64,000 nucleotides of DNA, taken from contig CANDNT010000002.1 in assembly GCA_947387485.1 (NCBI GenBank), forward strand, positions 434,001 to 498,000, written 5' to 3'. A model generated the notes under the pieces. It did no database searches. It saw nothing but the letters and a program-made list of their open reading frames with translations, and was not told the origin of the DNA. This stretch comes from Aquimarina rhabdastrellae (GTDB lineage: Bacteria; Bacteroidota; Bacteroidia; Flavobacteriales; Flavobacteriaceae). Of the stretch, positions 1 through 8,321 are shown one piece after another (the first letter of the stretch is position 1; each line of letters begins with the position of its first letter). Both the position numbers and the translations under genes were made by a program.

Positions 1-41
1 ACACTTCTAAATTCCACATCAAAAATCGCTTAGCCCAGTAT

Positions 42-685
42 TTACGATAGTGCCGCAACCGTTGCATGAAGGAAATATAGTCTTGAGATTGGCTCTGCAA
101 TGACGCAGGAAGGAATTCTAGTCTTGAGATTGGCTCTGCAATGACACAGGAAGGAAATATAGTGTTGAGATTGGCTCTGCAATGACGCAGGAAGGAATTC
201 TAGTCTTGAGATTGGCTCTGCAATGACACAGGAAGGAAATATAGTGTTGAGATTGGCTCTGCAATGACGCAGGAAGGAATTCTAGTCTTGAGATTGGCTC
301 TGCAATGACACAGGAAGGAAATATAGTGTTGAGATTGGCTCTGCAATGACGCAGGAAGGAATTCTAGTCTTGAGATTGGCTCTGCAATGACACAGGAAGG
401 AAATATAGTGTTGAGATTGGCTCTGCAATGACGCAGGAAGGAATTCTAGTCTTGAGATTGGCTCTGCAATGACACAGGAAGGAAATATAGTGTTGAGATT
501 GGCTCTGCAATGACGCAGGAAAGAATTATAGCCTTGAGATTGGCTCTGCAACGACGCATGAAGGAAATATAGTCTTGAGATTAGCTCTGCAACGACGCAG
601 GAAGGAATTCTAGTCTTGAGATTGACTCTGCAATGATGCAGGAAGAGATTCTAGTCTCGAGATGGACTCCATAACGATGCAAAAG
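42..685. repeat. 41-bp tandem repeat array with 82-bp dimer period
   Basis: About 15.7 head-to-tail copies of a 41-bp unit. TTGAGATTGG starts at 83, 124, 165, 206, 247, 288, 329, 370, 411, 452, 493 and 534, and recurs with changes at 575, 616 and 657. Two unit variants alternate from 83 to 492: one has GACGCAGG and ends GGAATTCTAGTC, the other has GACACAGG and ends GGAAATATAGTG, so the true period there is 82 bp. Units at both edges (42-82 and 534-685) are degenerate while the centre is nearly identical, as expected from homogenisation by unequal exchange or slippage. There are no spacers, so it is not a CRISPR array. Confidence 0.95.
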
Positions 686-837
686 TTATTTATCATAAGT
701 ATCACTTTTGGGAGAATTATCTTATAAACTACTGAAAAGACTGCAATACTGTAATTATATAGAGAAGAGTTCGCTAAGATTTTTTTAGATTTATAAACAA
801 TACACGAGAAATACACCTAATGGAGTATGATTATTGA
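686..837. other. AT-rich intergenic stretch before the methyltransferase gene
   Basis: Non-repetitive, AT-rich sequence between the end of the tandem array and the first gene. I see no strong terminator or TAnnTTTG box in it. It presumably carries the promoter of the gene at 838. Confidence 0.4.
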
Positions 838-1683
838 ATGGTATTAACAATGGAAGAGAAAAACATAGAAATACATGAAACGGCCTTTGTTACTTCGTCG
901 TTTAGAGCTTTTGATGAAAAATTAAGTCAGGATACATTTTCGAAATTATGGCACAATTCAAAAACCGAAAAATGGATTGAAGAATATCTTAGTCAAGTTT
1001 CTTCTGAAGAAACATATACACATTGTTTACGAAATAGATATTTTCTAGAAGCAATAAAAGAATTGGTAGCACAAGAAAAGATCGAAGTACTTATCAATTT
1101 TGGAAGTGGATTTAGCATGTATCCCTTTTTGCTTAACGAAAACTTGCTGCATATAGAAATTGATAAACCTGAAATAGTTGAGTACAAGAAAAAGAAACTA
1201 GAACAATGGCAAAAAAATAAGGAATTACCTAAAAGAGATATTCGGTTTATAGGCGTTGATTTTAGTACTAATTATAAAGACACATTATTACAAGAAATCA
1301 CTTCAATAGTAACTTCTAAGCCTAGTTTTATTCTTATAGAAGGAGTTTTGTTTTTTTTGGATAAGGAAGAAACTGATAGACTGTTTAATTTTTTTGATTT
1401 AATACAGCATAAAGGGGATTATGTAGGTAGTGCATCTTTTCCAGATACCTTAAAAGAAACTGTAGCATTTAAAAACTTAATAAGCTTTTTTAATAAAAAA
1501 GTGGCTAAAACTAATGAGAATGACTTCCAAACGATCGAAGATGAATATTACCAAACGATAAAGAATTATAAGTTGATTGACCATCAGGATTATTTTAGTC
1601 TTTCTGCAAAATATAACAATGCAGTTAAACAAGGTAAAGAACTGATATTGAATGAGAATTTTTATATTTTAAAAAAACAGTAA
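838..1683 (+). CDS. leucine carboxyl methyltransferase-like SAM-dependent methyltransferase
   Basis: Predicted class I SAM-dependent O-methyltransferase of the leucine carboxyl methyltransferase (PPM1/LCM) superfamily, 281 residues. Visible marks are an N-terminal region ending in CLRNRYFLEAI, a degenerate glycine motif (INFGSGFSMYPF) in the place of the family SAM-binding loop, a following acidic segment (HIEIDKPEIVEY) that would contact the SAM ribose, and LIEGVLFFLDKEE, matching the family EG-hhhYL motif. Bacterial members usually methylate small carboxylates or natural products; no substrate can be assigned here. A second ATG at 850 (MEEKN) is an equally possible start. The ankyrin gene follows 26 bp later. 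Confidence 0.72.
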   Translation: MVLTMEEKNIEIHETAFVTSSFRAFDEKLSQDTFSKLWHNSKTEKWIEEYLSQVSSEETYTHCLRNRYFLEAIKELVAQEKIEVLINFGSGFSMYPFLLNENLLHIEIDKPEIVEYKKKKLEQWQKNKELPKRDIRFIGVDFSTNYKDTLLQEITSIVTSKPSFILIEGVLFFLDKEETDRLFNFFDLIQHKGDYVGSASFPDTLKETVAFKNLISFFNKKVAKTNENDFQTIEDEYYQTIKNYKLIDHQDYFSLSAKYNNAVKQGKELILNENFYILKKQ

Positions 1684-1709
1684 CTATTCCTAGATCGTAT
1701 ATACTAATA

Positions 1710-2090
1710 ATGAATAAGGAAAAAGAACAAGATTTTATTAAAGCTATTTCATATTACTGTAGTACGGAGAAAGTAGCTGTTTTTCTTAAAGAATTTGATA
1801 TTAATCATCGATTTAGTAATGGAACAACACCACTTATGATAGCAGTAACCCCAGATCTGTTTGGGGATCATAATAGTGCTAAAGCCATTTTAAACATGGT
1901 TGATTTTTTAATAGCTAACGGAGCAGATAAAAATATACTTGATCACGAGGGATTGAAGGCAGAGGATTATGCTAAAAGATTAATTGATAAAAACTGGAAA
2001 GACGAATTAGGTAATGGATATCCTCTTGAATGGTTTGATGCTCTAGAAACACTAAATAAGATAGTAAGCATAGTGACTCGTAGTAGATAA
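1710..2090 (+). CDS. small ankyrin-repeat protein
   Basis: A 126-residue cytoplasmic protein without signal peptide or membrane segment. Residues about 38-95 hold ankyrin-like units: a TTPLMIAV helix start, then FLIANGADKNILDHEG, the classic LLxxGADxNxxDxxG turn, followed by LKAEDYA. Ankyrin repeats mediate protein-protein contacts; the partner is unknown. It lies close behind the methyltransferase gene on the same strand and may be co-transcribed. Small ankyrin proteins are sometimes immunity partners of toxins, but no toxin gene is next to it, so that role is not claimed. Confidence 0.68.
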   Translation: MNKEKEQDFIKAISYYCSTEKVAVFLKEFDINHRFSNGTTPLMIAVTPDLFGDHNSAKAILNMVDFLIANGADKNILDHEGLKAEDYAKRLIDKNWKDELGNGYPLEWFDALETLNKIVSIVTRSR

Positions 2091-2149
2091 GAATCACCAT
2101 ATTAAGAAAAAAATCAAATTGATTTACAATAATTTATCAAAAGAACCCG

Positions 2150-2713
2150 ATGAAAAAACTTTTAGTTATAGTTACACTATTGTTAATAGTGAGTTGTGCA
2201 GAACGAAAAAATAATAGAGAAGAAAAAGTGATCACATATTATAATGGCTTTAATAATGCTGATTATAATCAAATAAAAGAAGTGATATCTGATAGCCTTA
2301 TTATTATTGAGGGAGATCATAAGATGCCATTTACATCTAAGAGTTTTTATAAACAGTTTAAATGGGATTCTGTATTTAAGCCAACTTATAAGATAATCGA
2401 ATTAAAAAATCAGGGAGAACATAGTATTGCTACTGTTGCTATGACATCTGTTAAATTTGAGTTTTTAAAAAATAATCCATTTACCTGTAACTATGCTTTC
2501 TATTTTAAATCTGGAAAAATAAGACGTATAGAAACTTTAGATTGTATTGATGTAAATTGGGATGTATGGGAAAAAGAAAAAGAAGCACTTGTTAGCTGGA
2601 TTAAATTACACCATCCAGAATTAGATGGGTTTATTAATGATTTAAGTATGAAAGGTGCTATAGATTATATAAAGGCAATAGAGCTATATAAAAAGCATCA
2701 GGGTGATTTATAG
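2150..2713 (+). CDS. predicted lipoprotein with NTF2/SnoaL-like fold
   Basis: A 187-residue protein with a lipoprotein signal peptide: a hydrophobic stretch LLVIVTLLLIVSC with the lipobox cysteine at residue 16. After cleavage it would be anchored to a membrane on the periplasmic side. Residues about 25-120 (EEKVITYYNGFNNADYNQI, then alternating strands such as HSIATVAMTSVKFEF) look like the cone-shaped NTF2/SnoaL-like fold found in ligand-binding and orphan lipoproteins. The C-terminal 60 residues are mostly helical and unassigned. The fold call is by pattern only; the function is unknown. Confidence 0.55.
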   Translation: MKKLLVIVTLLLIVSCAERKNNREEKVITYYNGFNNADYNQIKEVISDSLIIIEGDHKMPFTSKSFYKQFKWDSVFKPTYKIIELKNQGEHSIATVAMTSVKFEFLKNNPFTCNYAFYFKSGKIRRIETLDCIDVNWDVWEKEKEALVSWIKLHHPELDGFINDLSMKGAIDYIKAIELYKKHQGDL

Positions 2714-3081
2714 GTGATTAGTGAAAAGAGGTGGGATCACATTTCTTACTAAAAGAAAGCCTTGTAGGATAAACGTAAGAAAAAAAGTAATCAAAACCCG
2801 TATAAACATTAAGGTTATGTGGTAGAGTGGGTTATAAGCTGTTTTTAAAATGTTAAAAGTGATGTTTTATGTCGAATTTTTGAGTAGTTCAACGTTTTTT
2901 ATCAAAAAAAAATTGCATATTAGTGCTTCGAAAAAATAAACACATTAATAGTAATAATTCTCATACCCCACAATGAAAACTTTAATAGATAGAATTCAAA
3001 GCACTATAAGACCAACTTTTGAACTGATAGCTAACTGCTTATATTTAGCAAAGAAAGTATTTTTAATAGCATAAGTATTTT
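2714..3081. other. intergenic region with a possible 33-aa ORF
   Basis: A 368-bp AT-rich gap between a plus-strand lipoprotein gene and the 3' end of a minus-strand gene. It contains an ATG-to-TAA frame at 2973-3074 on the plus strand encoding 33 residues (starts MKTLIDRIQS, ends KKVFLIA). No similarity is recognised and such frames occur by chance, so it is not called as a gene. No clear terminator hairpin was found. Confidence 0.4.
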
Positions 3082-4776
3082 TTAAATTCCTTTAGGTATA
3101 GCCGAAATTAAGTTTTTGGTATACTCACTATTTGGGTGTTGATAGATATCATCTGCATCTCCCAGTTCTTCTACCTGTCCTTTATTCATTACAAGGAGTT
3201 GATCTGCCATATATTTTACTACGGCTAGATCATGAGATATAAAGATATATGTAAATCCGTAACCTTCTTTAAGTTCGTTAAGAAGATTTAATACCTGTGC
3301 TTGTACAGAAATATCAAGAGCACTTACAGATTCGTCACAAATAATAAGTTTAGGCTGTAATGCAATGGTACGAGCAATACCTATACGTTGTCGTTGTCCA
3401 CCACTAAACTCATGGGGATAACGATCAAAATGCGCTTCAGTTAACCCCACACGTTCTAATAACTCGATTACTTTTTGTTTCCTAGTCACATTATTATCAT
3501 AAAGACGATGTACAATCATAGGTTCCATAATGGCATTACCTATAGTGAGTTTTGGATTTAAAGAAGCAAAAGGATCTTGAAAAATCAACTGTACTTCCTT
3601 TCGTAGATGACGTATTTCCTGAGGCGATAAGGTGGTAAGATCTTTACCTTTATAAAAAATATGTCCGCTTGTAGCCTGATCTAATTGAAGAATAACATTA
3701 CTTAAGGTAGATTTTCCGCATCCAGATTCTCCTACAAGTCCTAGTGTTTCTCCTTCATATAATGTAAAAGATACCGTATCAACAGCTTTAAATTCTTTTT
3801 GGTCAAACCAACCTACATTAGAAAAATAAGATTTTGATACATCTACGACCTCTAATAAAGGAGGATTGTTGTATAATTTTTCATGAACAGCTTTACGTTG
3901 CGTCGTAGTAATAACCTCTTCAACAAAAGGAGTTGACGTATCGAGATAGTTATCGATAGTAGGTAAACGTTTTAAACGAACAGCTAGTGATGGACGTGCA
4001 TTGATTAAGGCTTGCGTATATTTTTGTTGCGGAGAAGTAAATACCGTTTGAGCAGTATCATACTCAACAACTTTACCCTTATACATCACCACCACTTGAT
4101 CTGCTATTTCTGACATAAGAGCTAGATCATGAGAAATAAAAATAATGCTCATTGCACTATCCTTTTGTAACTCTTTTAATAAAGCGATAATTTCTTTTTG
4201 AACAGTAACATCTAGTGCTGTAGTGGGTTCGTCTGCAATAAGTAATTGCGGTTTACAAGCAATGGCCATAGCAATCATAATACGTTGCTTTTGTCCGCCA
4301 CTTAATTGATGAGGATACGCATTATAGGCCCTATCAATATCAGGAAGTTTTACTTTTTCAAATAGGCTTAAAACCTCAGCTTTGGCTTCGGTTTTAGAAA
4401 GTTGAGTGTGTTGTCTTAAAATTTCGAACACTTGTAAACCACATCGCATAGAAGGATTAAGCGAACTCATAGGTTCTTGAAAAATCATAGCGATTTCATT
4501 ACCTCTAAGTTTACGAAACTCCTTTGCAGTAAGTGTGGTGAGTTCTTGTTCTTTATAGCTAATACTACCCGAGGTAATTTTAGCTGTTTTTTTAGGCAAT
4601 AAGCCCAGAGTAGCTAGAGATGTTACAGATTTACCACTACCAGATTCTCCTACAATCCCTAAAATTTGATTAGGGAAAACCTTAAAAGATACATTGTGAA
4701 GAACTTTTGTATATCCACCTTCGTTTTTAAAAGAAAGGGACAAATCTTGTATGCTTAATAGTGGTGACTGCTCCAT
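3082..4776 (-). CDS. fused double-ATPase of a peptide-type ABC transporter
   Basis: A 564-residue ATP-binding subunit of the Opp/Dpp/Ni class in which the two nucleotide-binding domains (DppD-like and DppF-like) are fused, as in YejF or GsiA. Domain 1 has Walker A GESGSGKS (43-50), signature LSGGQKQR and Walker B LLIADEPTTALD. Domain 2 has Walker A GESGCGKS, signature FSGGQRQR and LIICDESVSALD. Both are complete, so both should hydrolyse ATP to drive import of peptides or similar solutes. No permease or binding-protein gene lies next to it. The ATG at 4776 (MEQSPLL) is preferred to a TTG two codons upstream. Confidence 0.92.
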   Translation of the reverse strand: MEQSPLLSIQDLSLSFKNEGGYTKVLHNVSFKVFPNQILGIVGESGSGKSVTSLATLGLLPKKTAKITSGSISYKEQELTTLTAKEFRKLRGNEIAMIFQEPMSSLNPSMRCGLQVFEILRQHTQLSKTEAKAEVLSLFEKVKLPDIDRAYNAYPHQLSGGQKQRIMIAMAIACKPQLLIADEPTTALDVTVQKEIIALLKELQKDSAMSIIFISHDLALMSEIADQVVVMYKGKVVEYDTAQTVFTSPQQKYTQALINARPSLAVRLKRLPTIDNYLDTSTPFVEEVITTTQRKAVHEKLYNNPPLLEVVDVSKSYFSNVGWFDQKEFKAVDTVSFTLYEGETLGLVGESGCGKSTLSNVILQLDQATSGHIFYKGKDLTTLSPQEIRHLRKEVQLIFQDPFASLNPKLTIGNAIMEPMIVHRLYDNNVTRKQKVIELLERVGLTEAHFDRYPHEFSGGQRQRIGIARTIALQPKLIICDESVSALDISVQAQVLNLLNELKEGYGFTYIFISHDLAVVKYMADQLLVMNKGQVEELGDADDIYQHPNSEYTKNLISAIPKGI

Positions 4777-4885
4777 ATTCAAAACTAAATAAAATTTGGA
4801 GAATATAAATAGCTTATAAAATATAGATGCTAAAGAATTGGTGTGATATTTGCTATTTTTACGATAATGAATAGATTTTTACTAC

Positions 4886-6331
4886 ATGACCTTATCTAAA
4901 CTTTCTTTACGCACACGTATATTTATTACGATGACGTTACTAATCCTTGTGGCGTCAATTTTAATAGCAGGAGTATCGGTATTACAATACAAAGAAGAAG
5001 CCGAAGAATATCACAAAGAGCGCTTAGCGCGTAAAGAAGAAGCGATTAAAAAAAGTATCGATTATACCTTGAGATATACTACGTATGAGGTTAGTACAAA
5101 TAAAATTCCGTTGATATTCAAAGAGAAAATATTTGAACTTTCAGAAATACATAACCTTCCTATTAAAATCTATGACCTAGACGGGAACCTATTGATCAAA
5201 TCCAAAGGGACATTTGTAAATAACGGAGAAACGATTCCTAAAAACATTATTTATGAGCTAGAATCATTATATAACAAACGTTATATTGTTCGCTTTGAAA
5301 AGGATGGGAAAAAGTTTCAAACATCATATACTTATATTTCTGATAGCAAAGCAAAGCCACTGGCGATTTTAAATCTACCATATTTACAAGATGACGATTT
5401 TATAACGAGAGAGCTAGATGAGTTTTTAAGAAGATTAGCTGAGGTGTATCTATTTATGCTATTAATAGCGATAGCTATGGCGTATTTCTTATCAAAATAT
5501 ATTACAAGATCTTTAAAAACGATTACAGAAACCATAGATCAAACACGTCTAGACAAACGCAATAAGCGTATAGCTTTAGACAATGTGAGCGAAGAGATTT
5601 ATACGCTGGTGAGTGCATATAATAGTATGATTGATGAACTAGAGGAAAGTGCTGCCATGCTAGCCAAAAATGAAAGAGAAGCCGCTTGGCGCGAAATGGC
5701 AAAACAAGTAGCACATGAGATTAAAAATCCATTAACTCCTATGCGATTGACGGTACAGAGTTTTCATCGCAAGTTTGACCCAACAGATCCTAATATCAAT
5801 CAAAAACTAAAAGAATATAGTGATACCTTGATTCAGCAAATCGATACGATGAGTTCTATAGCTTCGGCATTTTCAAATTTTGCAAAGATGCCTGCACAAA
5901 AAAGCGAGACACTTGATGTAGTTAAGATCGTGGGGTTAGCATTAGATATCTTTAATGAAGGTTATATCGCATTTCCGTCTACAGGAGAACAAGTAATTGC
6001 TAAGTTTGATCGTACACAATTAATTCGTGTTGTAACGAATCTAGTTAAAAACGGAATTCAAGCCATTCCAGAGGATAGGGTACCTAAGATATTAGTTAAT
6101 GTAACTGAAGAAGGAGATCACGTTTGCATTACCGTAGCAGATAACGGGATAGGTATTAGTGATGAAAATAAAAAGAAGGTTTTTGAACCAAAATTCACAA
6201 CAAAGACAAGCGGAATGGGACTTGGGTTAGCTATGGTAAAAAATATTGTGGAAACCTATAAAGGAAATATTACCTTTACCTCTGTAGAAGATAAAGGAAC
6301 GGTATTTAAAGTTTCTTTTCCTAAAGAATAA
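4886..6331 (+). CDS. NtrY-like sensor histidine kinase
   Basis: A 481-residue membrane sensor kinase. Transmembrane helices lie at about 11-33 and 185-204 and flank a periplasmic sensing region of about 150 residues; a HAMP linker follows. The dimerisation/phosphoacceptor helix has AHEIKNPLTPM with His277; the preceding REAAWREMAKQV and the NPLTPMRL segment are typical of the NtrY group. The ATPase domain has the N box (NLVKNGIQAI, Asn385), DNGIGI (419-424) and GMGLGLAM (443-450), so it looks active. No response regulator gene is adjacent. It is divergent from the ABC gene and 25 bp upstream of the enoyl-CoA hydratase gene, probably co-transcribed with it. Confidence 0.9.
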   Translation: MTLSKLSLRTRIFITMTLLILVASILIAGVSVLQYKEEAEEYHKERLARKEEAIKKSIDYTLRYTTYEVSTNKIPLIFKEKIFELSEIHNLPIKIYDLDGNLLIKSKGTFVNNGETIPKNIIYELESLYNKRYIVRFEKDGKKFQTSYTYISDSKAKPLAILNLPYLQDDDFITRELDEFLRRLAEVYLFMLLIAIAMAYFLSKYITRSLKTITETIDQTRLDKRNKRIALDNVSEEIYTLVSAYNSMIDELEESAAMLAKNEREAAWREMAKQVAHEIKNPLTPMRLTVQSFHRKFDPTDPNINQKLKEYSDTLIQQIDTMSSIASAFSNFAKMPAQKSETLDVVKIVGLALDIFNEGYIAFPSTGEQVIAKFDRTQLIRVVTNLVKNGIQAIPEDRVPKILVNVTEEGDHVCITVADNGIGISDENKKKVFEPKFTTKTSGMGLGLAMVKNIVETYKGNITFTSVEDKGTVFKVSFPKE

Positions 6332-6356
6332 TATTCTAAGAAAAACTAGAGAATTT

Positions 6357-7136
6357 ATGTATACTAATATTCTAACCGCACAAAATAACGGCATAACGAC
6401 AATTACTATTAATCGTCCATCAAAATTAAATGCATTAAATAAAGAAACGATACAAGAATTACATCAAGCGTTTAAAGCAGCAGATGAAGATCAGGCTACA
6501 AAAGTAATTATCATTACAGGTAGTGGAGAAAAAGCATTTGTAGCAGGAGCAGATATAAGTGAGTTTGCCGATTTTTCTGTTGAGCAAGGAGGTGCTCTGG
6601 CAGCAAACGGACAAGAATTATTATTTGATGTAGTAGCAAACTTAAGTACTCCAGTAATTGCAGCAGTAAATGGATTTGCCTTGGGTGGTGGATTAGAATT
6701 GGCTATGGCAGCACATTTTAGAATTGCTAGCGATAATGCAAAAATGGGATTACCAGAAGTGTCATTAGGAGTGATTCCTGGTTATGGAGGTACACAGCGT
6801 TTACCTCAACTTATTGGTAAAGGAAGAGCAATGGAGTTAGTGATGACAGCAGGAATGATCGATGCTGCAACAGCAGAACGTTATGGATTGGTAAATCACG
6901 TTGTAACTCAAGAAGAATTAATACCACTAGCAGAAAAATTAGCAGGAAAAATTATGCGTAATTCATCTGTAGCTATAGGTGCAGCAATCAAAGCTGTAAA
7001 TGCGTGTTATGAAGATGGTGTTAATGGATTTACAACAGAGATAGAAGAGTTTGGTAAATGTTTTGGTACAGCAGATTTTAAAGAAGGAACTACAGCCTTT
7101 TTAGAAAAAAGAAAACCAGCATTTCCAGGAAAATAA
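6357..7136 (+). CDS. enoyl-CoA hydratase (crotonase family)
   Basis: A 259-residue crotonase, full family length, that should hydrate 2-enoyl-CoA to 3-hydroxyacyl-CoA in beta-oxidation or a related acyl-CoA pathway. Oxyanion-hole segments are visible: AFVAGADISEF (about 60-70) and NGFALGGGLELAMA (about 105-117). Both hydratase glutamates are present, Glu114 and Glu134, the second in LPEVSLGVIPGYGGTQRLP. That two-glutamate pattern favours true hydratase activity over isomerase or hydrolase relatives. It follows the histidine kinase gene by 25 bp and ends before a bidirectional terminator. Confidence 0.93.
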   Translation: MYTNILTAQNNGITTITINRPSKLNALNKETIQELHQAFKAADEDQATKVIIITGSGEKAFVAGADISEFADFSVEQGGALAANGQELLFDVVANLSTPVIAAVNGFALGGGLELAMAAHFRIASDNAKMGLPEVSLGVIPGYGGTQRLPQLIGKGRAMELVMTAGMIDAATAERYGLVNHVVTQEELIPLAEKLAGKIMRNSSVAIGAAIKAVNACYEDGVNGFTTEIEEFGKCFGTADFKEGTTAFLEKRKPAFPGK

Positions 7137-7155
7137 ATAATATCATTTTTTAGAA

Positions 7156-7199
7156 ATACACAAGATACGCTTCAAGCAATTGGGGCGTATTTTGTGTAT
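7156..7199. terminator. bidirectional terminator hairpin
   Basis: Arms at 7156-7170 and 7185-7199 pair over 15 bp with one wobble, loop of 14. It sits between two convergent genes (stops at 7136 and 7211) and is AT-rich at its base, so it can stop transcription from both sides. Confidence 0.75.
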
Positions 7200-7210
7200 A
7201 ACTAGAAGCA

Positions 7211-7657
7211 TTATTGTTTTGTATGTGATTGTCTATATATCGTATATCTTTTTATAAGAGGATAAGAGATTAAGGCAGTAAATATTCCTGTAATTAAACC
7301 ACCTACAATTAAAGACAGGTAAACATCTGCACCAGATGAAATGATGGTTGTGATAAAGCTTAACTCAATTTTTTGAGGAATAACAAAAGAAGAAGATATT
7401 CCCAAAATGGTTTTGCCTAACCAATAATTAAAGGCAAAAATAAAAGGGCCAGTAAGCAAGTTGGTATTAAAAACAGCAATACAAGCAGCAGATTTATTGA
7501 TTTTAAATACCGATGCTAAAAAATAAGCAACAAAGACTTGAAACCCAGGAATAGGAATCATACCAATAAAAGAGCCCATAGCAAACCCTTTTGCAACGAG
7601 CTCTGGGGTATCATTTATGGTAAATAACTTTTTAAAAATCTGAATCGGATTTTTCAT
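7211..7657 (-). CDS. DUF2062 membrane protein
   Basis: A 148-residue integral membrane protein. The N-terminal half (TPELVAKGFAMGSFIGMIPIPGFQ, then NTNLLTGPFIFAFNYWLG) matches the DUF2062 family, which has a conserved G-x-F-x-G-x-x-P loop between helices; a further hydrophobic pair lies at about 95-135. The biochemical role of the family is unknown; members often sit beside glycosyl- or lipid-modifying enzymes. Its start overlaps the end of the START-like gene by 26 bp, so it is the last gene of the minus-strand operon running from 10082. Confidence 0.82.
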   Translation of the reverse strand: MKNPIQIFKKLFTINDTPELVAKGFAMGSFIGMIPIPGFQVFVAYFLASVFKINKSAACIAVFNTNLLTGPFIFAFNYWLGKTILGISSSFVIPQKIELSFITTIISSGADVYLSLIVGGLITGIFTALISYPLIKRYTIYRQSHTKQ

Positions 7658-8321
7658 CGTGGTTTAATGCATTTTTTAAATTGAGAAAAGAGTTTAAAAG
7701 CCGTTGTTGAATGATAGGATCTTTTATAAATCTTGGGATATTAGAGCTAGCTATAGAAACTACAGAAAAAGTAACGGCAGTTTTATGACCTGATAATGGC
7801 GTGATTTTCCATTGTTCAAAATGAAACTTTTCACGAGTAGTATCTTTTAATAATGGAATATAATCAGGTTTAGCTCGGGATGATATATATACAGCGGTAT
7901 CTGTGTTTTTTATTTCATGTAAAGCAACTAAATCCTGTTGTGAAAAAGGATAAGGAATATCATATAACGTATGCGAAATCCAAGTAGAATCTTGATCTTG
8001 AAGTATATCGATCTCACGAAAGTTCTTATTCCACTGCTGAATCTTAAGAGGAGATTTTATATAATGAAGAATACTATCTGTAGCAGAAGAAACTGTAAAA
8101 TCAATAGACAATTCTCTTGTTTTTAAGCTGTTTTTAAAGCGAAGTGTTCTGTACTTTATAGATACGCCGTCTTTTTGTTTAGCAATTTTCCAATCGCCTT
8201 TTTGAGATAGCGTAGTTAATTGATGGAGCGAAGTGATATGATCTAAAGAATGTTGCTGAGTATAAACAGTATTAAAGAATGAAATACTCATTATCAAGGA
8301 TAAAATAACAAAACGATTCAT
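7632..8321 (-). CDS. secreted START/SRPBCC-like lipid-binding protein
   Basis: A 229-residue protein with an N-terminal signal peptide (hydrophobic VILSLIMSISFF, cleavage near YTQQ at about 20-22). The rest resembles a START-type helix-grip domain: GDWKIAKQKDGVSIKYRT, HYIKSPLKIQQWNKNFREIDIL, WISHTLYDIPYPFSQQDLV, and a long C-terminal helix (IQQRLLNSFLNLKNAL). START domains hold a lipid or sterol-like ligand in a deep cavity, so it may carry a hydrophobic ligand in the periplasm. It overlaps genes on both sides (4 bp upstream, 26 bp downstream), a tightly coupled operon. Confidence 0.75.
   Translation of the reverse strand: MNRFVILSLIMSISFFNTVYTQQHSLDHITSLHQLTTLSQKGDWKIAKQKDGVSIKYRTLRFKNSLKTRELSIDFTVSSATDSILHYIKSPLKIQQWNKNFREIDILQDQDSTWISHTLYDIPYPFSQQDLVALHEIKNTDTAVYISSRAKPDYIPLLKDTTREKFHFEQWKITPLSGHKTAVTFSVVSIASSNIPRFIKDPIIQQRLLNSFLNLKNALNHDEKSDSDF

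Noticed and set aside
282..551. Minus-strand frame of 89 codons rich in QSQSQ inside the tandem array
   Set aside because: The 41-bp unit is not a multiple of three and happens to lack stops in all three minus frames; the frame only mirrors the repeat.
42..685. CRISPR array
   Set aside because: Units are head to tail with no unique spacers and no cas genes are in the window.
610..816. Minus-strand 68-codon frame at the array edge
   Set aside because: It begins in AT-rich noncoding DNA and runs into repeat units; no domain or conserved start.
1710..2090. Toxin-immunity pair involving the ankyrin protein
   Set aside because: No toxin-like gene or secretion signal is found beside it.
2973..3074. 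33-residue plus-strand frame
   Set aside because: Too short and without recognised similarity; recorded in the gap entry but not called as a gene.
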